9,252 nucleotides of DNA from positions 1 to 9,252 of the forward strand of contig CAMJLI010000071.1 in the NCBI GenBank assembly GCA_946406585.1, written 5' to 3'. This document shows positions 5,524 to 9,252 of this stretch, one piece after another. The notes below the pieces were generated by a model, which did no database searches, was not told the DNA's origin, and saw nothing but the letters and a program-made list of their open reading frames with translations. This DNA is from an uncultured Prevotellaceae bacterium (lineage in GTDB: Bacteria; Bacteroidota; Bacteroidia; Bacteroidales; Bacteroidaceae). Position 1 is the stretch's first letter, and each line of letters opens with the position of its first letter. A program made the position numbers and the translations under genes.

Positions 5524-8500
5524 TTACCTGACAATTCCGCTTCCACCTCCGTAGAAGGTGATGGGGATGTCATCGAGGTTTGTCACCACGGTGAAGGCGT
5601 TGTTGCTGCCACCAAGGATGATGCCCACCAAGGCCGACACGTCGTTCACGGAGATTTCTCCGTCACCATCGATATCGGCATTCTCGCTGATGAAGTTGTC
5701 ATCTTCATTGCCCAAGATATAGCTCACGAGGAATGCCACGTCGGTCACTGAGAGGGCCTTGTCGCCGTTCACGTCGCCCGTGCTGGAGTCTGTCAGGGCA
5801 TGGGCCAGTTGGAACCTGCCTTTGAAGGCGTTGATGCTCATCGCTGCATTGGGATAATAGAGTGTGTTGTCGCCGCCGAGGAAGAGGGTGACCCTATCAA
5901 CGCCTGTGATGCTCACGGGGTCGTAACTGCCGATGAAGCATGCCGCACTGTCGGCTGTATATACACCTGTCGGGGCTGTGGCGTCGATGGTCACGTACCT
6001 GAAAATGGGGTTTACGATGTCTGATTCAATGACTTTTAGCACGACTTGACCATCCCTCAATTCCCATGCATCGCCCAATATGGCAACGAGGTCGCTGCCT
6101 GTGGCTGAGGTCTCATAGCCCTGTGCCTCACCAAAAACACGGGTGTAGTAGCAATTTGTGATATCAAGGTTTACCTCTGCCTGAGGCTCATCACTTGTGT
6201 TAATGTAATAGGTCGTTGTTACGTATCGTGAAAAGGTATAACTTCCTAATGTGTCTATCGTTATGTTGTATGGGTTGAAATAGCAATTGAAAAACTCTAT
6301 TGACCGTCTTGAAATATCAGGTCCCGTAGCTTCCCAAAAATTTATTTCTATTTCCTTATCGTTTTTCCCTATAAATCCGCCGCAGTGTGTGGTGGATGGG
6401 CCGAGCAGCGAGCCTGTGAAGGCACTGTTGGCGATTACGTTTTCCGTACCATCGACCCATCCCACAAAGCCACCATGCTGACCGGCACCTACGACAGTGG
6501 AATGGATGGCCACACCCACATTGCAAGATTCGACATGACAACCATCAATCATACGACCGACCAACCCACCGCCATTAATCCCGGAAGTGTGGATGTCTCC
6601 CTTCACATTGAGGTTCTTGATGGTGGCTTTGTCGATTTCCACAAATGGCGCTGCACCTTCCATGTCCATGGGCGTGGCTTCCGTGCCATAGGCGATGGTC
6701 AGCGTATGTCCATGGCCGTCGAAGACTCCCTCATAGTAGTTGACCATTGTGGTGACTGGCTCGGTGATGTCCGCAACAAGTTTGGCATGAAGAGTTTTCT
6801 CTCCAGCATTGACTCGGGCGGTGAAGGCATCCCAATCAGCCTTTGAGGCGATGGGGAAGCGGAAAAGATTGTCTCTCACCAAGTAAGGCTTTCCTGCCTC
6901 GATGTTGTCGGCCTTGGTGAAGTTCAGCGTCAGCGTGTCGTTCTTAAAGTGTGATTTGGTGCCGTCGAGTTCCATCAAGGTGAGCCCTTCCAGCGGCGTG
7001 CCGTTCAGGCTGCCAAGACTGAAAGGCAGGCAGAGCGTGTTCCAACGGTAGTCATTGTAAATGGTGCCGCCTTTGAGTTGCACGGTGCTTGCCGTGCCGT
7101 TCCAGTTGGCCAGGTTTTGGCTGTTGCCGGCGTTTGCAAAGAGATTAAGTATTTCTACCCAACATGCATGCAGCGTCATGTCGCCAGGAACGATGTCATA
7201 TTCGAAATTCCATGGTGTGGTGCAGGCGGCATCTGTGTACCAGCCTATGAAATCATAGCCCGATGCGGTGAGGGCACCAGGATCAGCCACATTGCCTTGG
7301 TTGCTCCAGAGGTTGGTCTGGGCACTGGGCGCGGTGCCGTGGCCGTTGGCGTCGAACGTGACGGTGCAGCGCCAATGCACCATGGTCGCATCGGGCTTCC
7401 AGTCATCCCCCTTCGTCACCTTTCCCCACCGTGCTTCAGTGCCGTCGAAGTAGATGTCACTCAATTTATTGCAACTGGTGAAGGCATCTTTTCCTATGCT
7501 CGTCACGCTGTTGGGGATGAAGACGGTTTTCAGGTTGGTGGAACCATAAAAAGCATAATTGCCAATGCCGGTCACCCCGTTCCCTATGTTGTATTTCTCA
7601 ACCTGTATGCCAAAAATGTTTTTTAATGATGAATTTTCCGTATATGCTTTTGATAAGATGGGGTTGCTGTTGATGGTGACGGTTCCCAGGTTGGTGCAGT
7701 CTGTGAAAGCAATTTCGCCAATGGTGTAAACATGGTTCAGTGAAAGGGATTCGACTGATTGGGAATCCCAGTTCTTTGTTTTGATCACTTGCAACGTCCC
7801 ATGATTCTCAAAGAAGTCATCGAGGGGGATGCAATCAATTGTCAAATCATTCTCTTTTAACACCCAATATAGACAGGCATCCTTGTACATGGTGCTGGCG
7901 TTGTACTCATCGCCGCACCAGCCACAGGAGCCGTCCTTGCAATTGATGACAAGGTTCGGGGAATATTCGTAAGAACTCCATTGCCAGTCGGATAGCAGAC
8001 CCGGATAGGTGATTGTGGTCTGGTTGTAGGTGGTCTGGTTGCCGCTCGTCGTTTTGTTGTTGATTTTGGAAAAGGCACCTAGTCCTATGGTGGCGGCCTT
8101 CCCAAAATTGACGGATGTGAGTTTGTTGCAACCCTCAAAAGCATTGATGCCGACTTCTGTCACATTGGGCATGTCGAGCGTCTCGATGGCAGTGCCGGCG
8201 AATGCGTAACCCGGGACATATGTGATACCGTCGGGAAGGGTGTTGCTTTTGTAAAAATAGCCTTCAGATGTTATCTGGTTGACGTTCTTGAATTTGGAGC
8301 ATCCTCTTACCGACGGCATCCAGTCAATGAGGGCGTACTTGTATAAGTTCATCGTCTCAAGGTTTTTGAAGGCACTGAAGTTCATTCTAAGGCCTATCAC
8401 GGTTGCATTGCCTATTTTGTAGGGGATGGTGATGGTGGTTATCATGGCTGTCGGGCCTTCAAACCCGTCGATGTAGCATTGATCGCCTGCGTTGTTCTTG

Positions 8501-9111
8501 GTTATGAGCCATCCTTCGCTATACTGGGTGTGCATGTAGATGTAGTCGCCGCCAGCCCCCTTGTTGAGGTCGCAGCCTGTCGTACCACCATTCTCGCCCA
8601 CCGCGCCGCTCTTGGTGTTGTTGAATGTGATGGACTTGACGGCGCTGTTGTCGTAGTTGCTCTTGGTATAGTAGAGGTGGATGTCGGAGCCTTTGGCGTT
8701 GCTGTTCAGGTCGCCCTTCACACTTTTGAAGTGACTGCCGCCATCGTATGGCGTGAGGGTGTAGGTCCTGTTGTTGCTGATGAAGCCTTCCGAGGGCGTG
8801 CCGCTGGCCGTGCTGATGTAGAAGTCGGTGATGAAGGTGGCGTCGGCATCGTCGTGGCTGGCCGTCTTGTAGAGCAGATAGACGTAGTCGCTCTTGGAGC
8901 CGCAGCCCTTGTTCAGGTCTTGGTCAATGACTTTCCAGCCCAGTTCCGTGTAGGTGGACATGAGCGTGTTCACCTCGCTTTGCGTTCCGCCGATGACCAT
9001 CACGTCGGTGATCAAGTCCGCGGCCCAGGTGGTGGCGGTGGTGAGAAGGGACAAAAACAGCGTCATGGCCGCTCTCGCCATAATGGTGGTGAAGGTGGGT
9101 TTCGTTTTCAT
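5524..9111 (-). CDS. Secreted multidomain protein: MABP-like region, BspA-type LRRs, Flg_new repeat, GLUG module, C-terminal dockerin
   Basis: This is a 1195-residue secreted protein. The start is placed at 9111, not at the in-frame ATG at 9246: here begins a normal signal peptide (residues 1-30, MKTKP start, 'TTWA' cleavage-like end), the downstream paralogue starts the same way, and the 45 extra codons show no secretion signal. Domains in order: an MABP-like region (33-215) with 'DLNKG' at 65 and 181 and 'DLNSN' at 134, each followed by a 'D(Y/I)(V/I)(Y/H)' strand; BspA-type LRR_5 repeats (about 222-350); a lead-in with CxxxxCxxC (391-399) and 'YWVLKENDLTI'; a second LRR block (455-565); a Listeria/Bacteroides Flg_new repeat (581-652, 'VTFDANG...GYDFIGWYTD'); a WNTLCLPF domain (675-748); a GLUG module (755-1027); a pre-dockerin beta domain (1035-1101); a dockerin (1112-1169); and a tail ending 'YGGGSGIVR'. 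BspA-like LRRs in other species bind host matrix proteins or other bacteria; binding is inferred here and the ligand is unknown. No catalytic motif is recognised. It is the first gene of a probable two-gene unit. Confidence 0.92.
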   Translation of the reverse strand: MKTKPTFTTIMARAAMTLFLSLLTTATTWAADLITDVMVIGGTQSEVNTLMSTYTELGWKVIDQDLNKGCGSKSDYVYLLYKTASHDDADATFITDFYISTASGTPSEGFISNNRTYTLTPYDGGSHFKSVKGDLNSNAKGSDIHLYYTKSNYDNSAVKSITFNNTKSGAVGENGGTTGCDLNKGAGGDYIYMHTQYSEGWLITKNNAGDQCYIDGFEGPTAMITTITIPYKIGNATVIGLRMNFSAFKNLETMNLYKYALIDWMPSVRGCSKFKNVNQITSEGYFYKSNTLPDGITYVPGYAFAGTAIETLDMPNVTEVGINAFEGCNKLTSVNFGKAATIGLGAFSKINNKTTSGNQTTYNQTTITYPGLLSDWQWSSYEYSPNLVINCKDGSCGWCGDEYNASTMYKDACLYWVLKENDLTIDCIPLDDFFENHGTLQVIKTKNWDSQSVESLSLNHVYTIGEIAFTDCTNLGTVTINSNPILSKAYTENSSLKNIFGIQVEKYNIGNGVTGIGNYAFYGSTNLKTVFIPNSVTSIGKDAFTSCNKLSDIYFDGTEARWGKVTKGDDWKPDATMVHWRCTVTFDANGHGTAPSAQTNLWSNQGNVADPGALTASGYDFIGWYTDAACTTPWNFEYDIVPGDMTLHACWVEILNLFANAGNSQNLANWNGTASTVQLKGGTIYNDYRWNTLCLPFSLGSLNGTPLEGLTLMELDGTKSHFKNDTLTLNFTKADNIEAGKPYLVRDNLFRFPIASKADWDAFTARVNAGEKTLHAKLVADITEPVTTMVNYYEGVFDGHGHTLTIAYGTEATPMDMEGAAPFVEIDKATIKNLNVKGDIHTSGINGGGLVGRMIDGCHVESCNVGVAIHSTVVGAGQHGGFVGWVDGTENVIANSAFTGSLLGPSTTHCGGFIGKNDKEIEINFWEATGPDISRRSIEFFNCYFNPYNITIDTLGSYTFSRYVTTTYYINTSDEPQAEVNLDITNCYYTRVFGEAQGYETSATGSDLVAILGDAWELRDGQVVLKVIESDIVNPIFRYVTIDATAPTGVYTADSAACFIGSYDPVSITGVDRVTLFLGGDNTLYYPNAAMSINAFKGRFQLAHALTDSSTGDVNGDKALSVTDVAFLVSYILGNEDDNFISENADIDGDGEISVNDVSALVGIILGGSNNAFTVVTNLDDIPITFYGGGSGIVR
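5605..5778 (-). other. Type I dockerin domain coding segment (upstream protein)
   Basis: This encodes residues 1112-1169. Loop 1 runs D1113-V-N1115-G-D1117 to D1124, but its sixth position, normally Gly, is Lys1118. Loop 2 runs D1146-I-D-G-D-G to D1157 and is canonical. Each loop is followed by a hydrophobic helix ('VAFLVSYIL', 'VSALVGIIL'). It is clearly homologous to the dockerin of the downstream protein. Confidence 0.87.
6031..6849 (-). repeat. GLUG-rich module, single copy of the upstream protein
   Basis: This encodes residues 755-1027, homologous to the duplicated modules at 1120-1851 and 1867-2595. Shared blocks are 'ADWDAFTARV', 'GVFDGHGHTLTI', 'APFVEIDKATIKNLNVKG', 'GGLVGR', 'HGGFVGWV', 'CGGFIG', 'NCYYTRVFGEAQG' and 'LGDAWEL'. 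It is more divergent from the other two than they are from each other, and is longer because of an insertion around residues 918-980. Confidence 0.85.
8467..9015 (-). other. MABP-like beta-prism region with repeated DLNKG motif
   Basis: This encodes residues 33-215, directly after the signal peptide. A motif of the form DLNKG.(G)..DY(I/V)Y occurs at residues 65-78 and 181-192, with a degenerate version at 134-147 ('DLNSNAKGSDIHLYY'). Each is preceded by a short strand with a Trp, Tyr or Gly ('GWKVIDQ' before the first). The 'DLNKG..iYL' signature is typical of MABP-type domains, which form a beta-prism and can bind membranes in eukaryotes; bacterial members occur in secreted proteins. The threefold repeat fits a prism, but this is inferred from pattern only. 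Confidence 0.6.
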
Positions 9112-9252
9112 GTATTTGCAGGTTTTGTTGTTATGCAGAAAGGTTTCAAGGTTAGCAGACCGGCTTCCCAACTGTCGCAGCAAGAAAACCATCAATCGAG
9201 TGTGTTTGGAGTGTTGACATGTTGCCAAAGGCAAGTGGCCTAACACCGCAAA
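9112..9252 (-). promoter_or_regulatory. Leader / upstream region of the two-gene unit
   Basis: This is the non-coding region in front of the probable operon. On the minus strand TAACCTTG (9154-9147) matches the Bacteroidetes -7 element TAnnTTTG at five of six fixed positions and would give a leader of roughly 30 nt. The only nearby -33-like element, TTGG (9171-9168), is too close (13 nt), so the promoter call is weak. The bases before the ATG are A-rich without a Shine-Dalgarno sequence. A short perfect palindrome TTGCC-TTT-GGCAA (9222-9234) lies further upstream and could be an operator or chance. Confidence 0.3.

Noticed and set aside
8479..9243. 254-codon open frame on the plus strand
   Set aside because: It is antisense to the signal peptide and MABP-like region of the upstream gene, biased in composition (Val, Gly, Ala), and has no start context or domain.
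9112..9246. Upstream in-frame ATG at 9246 as start of the upstream gene
   Set aside because: The extra 45 residues lack a signal sequence and would bury the real signal peptide, and the paralogue starts at the equivalent MKTKP.

Overview
The window reads as part of a Bacteroidales chromosome, most likely Prevotella or a close relative such as Segatella. This is inferred from the protein families: very long secreted proteins with GLUG repeats, BspA-type leucine-rich repeats, a 'WNTLCLPF' domain and a C-terminal dockerin. It is also inferred from A-rich start regions with no Shine-Dalgarno sequence. No rRNA, tRNA, transposase, CRISPR array or phage gene is visible.

Layout: (1) 3-392, plus strand, is the C-terminal part of a 2H-phosphoesterase / 2'-5' RNA ligase-like protein cut by the window edge. 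(2) 393-603 is a convergent intergenic region holding an 11-nt-period direct repeat and a strong intrinsic terminator that serves the minus strand. (3) 604-5466, minus, is a 1620-residue secreted multidomain protein. (4) 5467-5523 is a 57-bp gap without a visible terminator. (5) 5524-9111, minus, is a 1195-residue secreted multidomain protein. (6) 9112-9252 is its leader. The two large genes are co-directional and probably co-transcribed from upstream of 9111 to the terminator at 534-571.

The two large proteins are paralogous in a mosaic way. Both start with MKTKP and a similar signal peptide. Both end with the same chassis: WNTLCLPF domain, GLUG module with an NCYY motif, a pre-dockerin beta domain, a type I dockerin with two calcium loops, and a short Gly-rich tail ending in Arg. 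What differs is the exposed N-terminal half. The upstream protein carries an MABP-like (beta-prism) region, two BspA-type LRR blocks and a Listeria/Bacteroides (Flg_new) repeat. The downstream protein carries two tandem copies of a Gly-rich solenoid module, with exact 29-residue repeats each ending in Cys, followed by a 159-residue cap domain, and it has duplicated the GLUG module. The simplest picture is a pair of cell-surface or secreted binding/adhesion proteins built on a common display scaffold with exchangeable recognition modules. The ligand and the dockerin partner cannot be told from the sequence.
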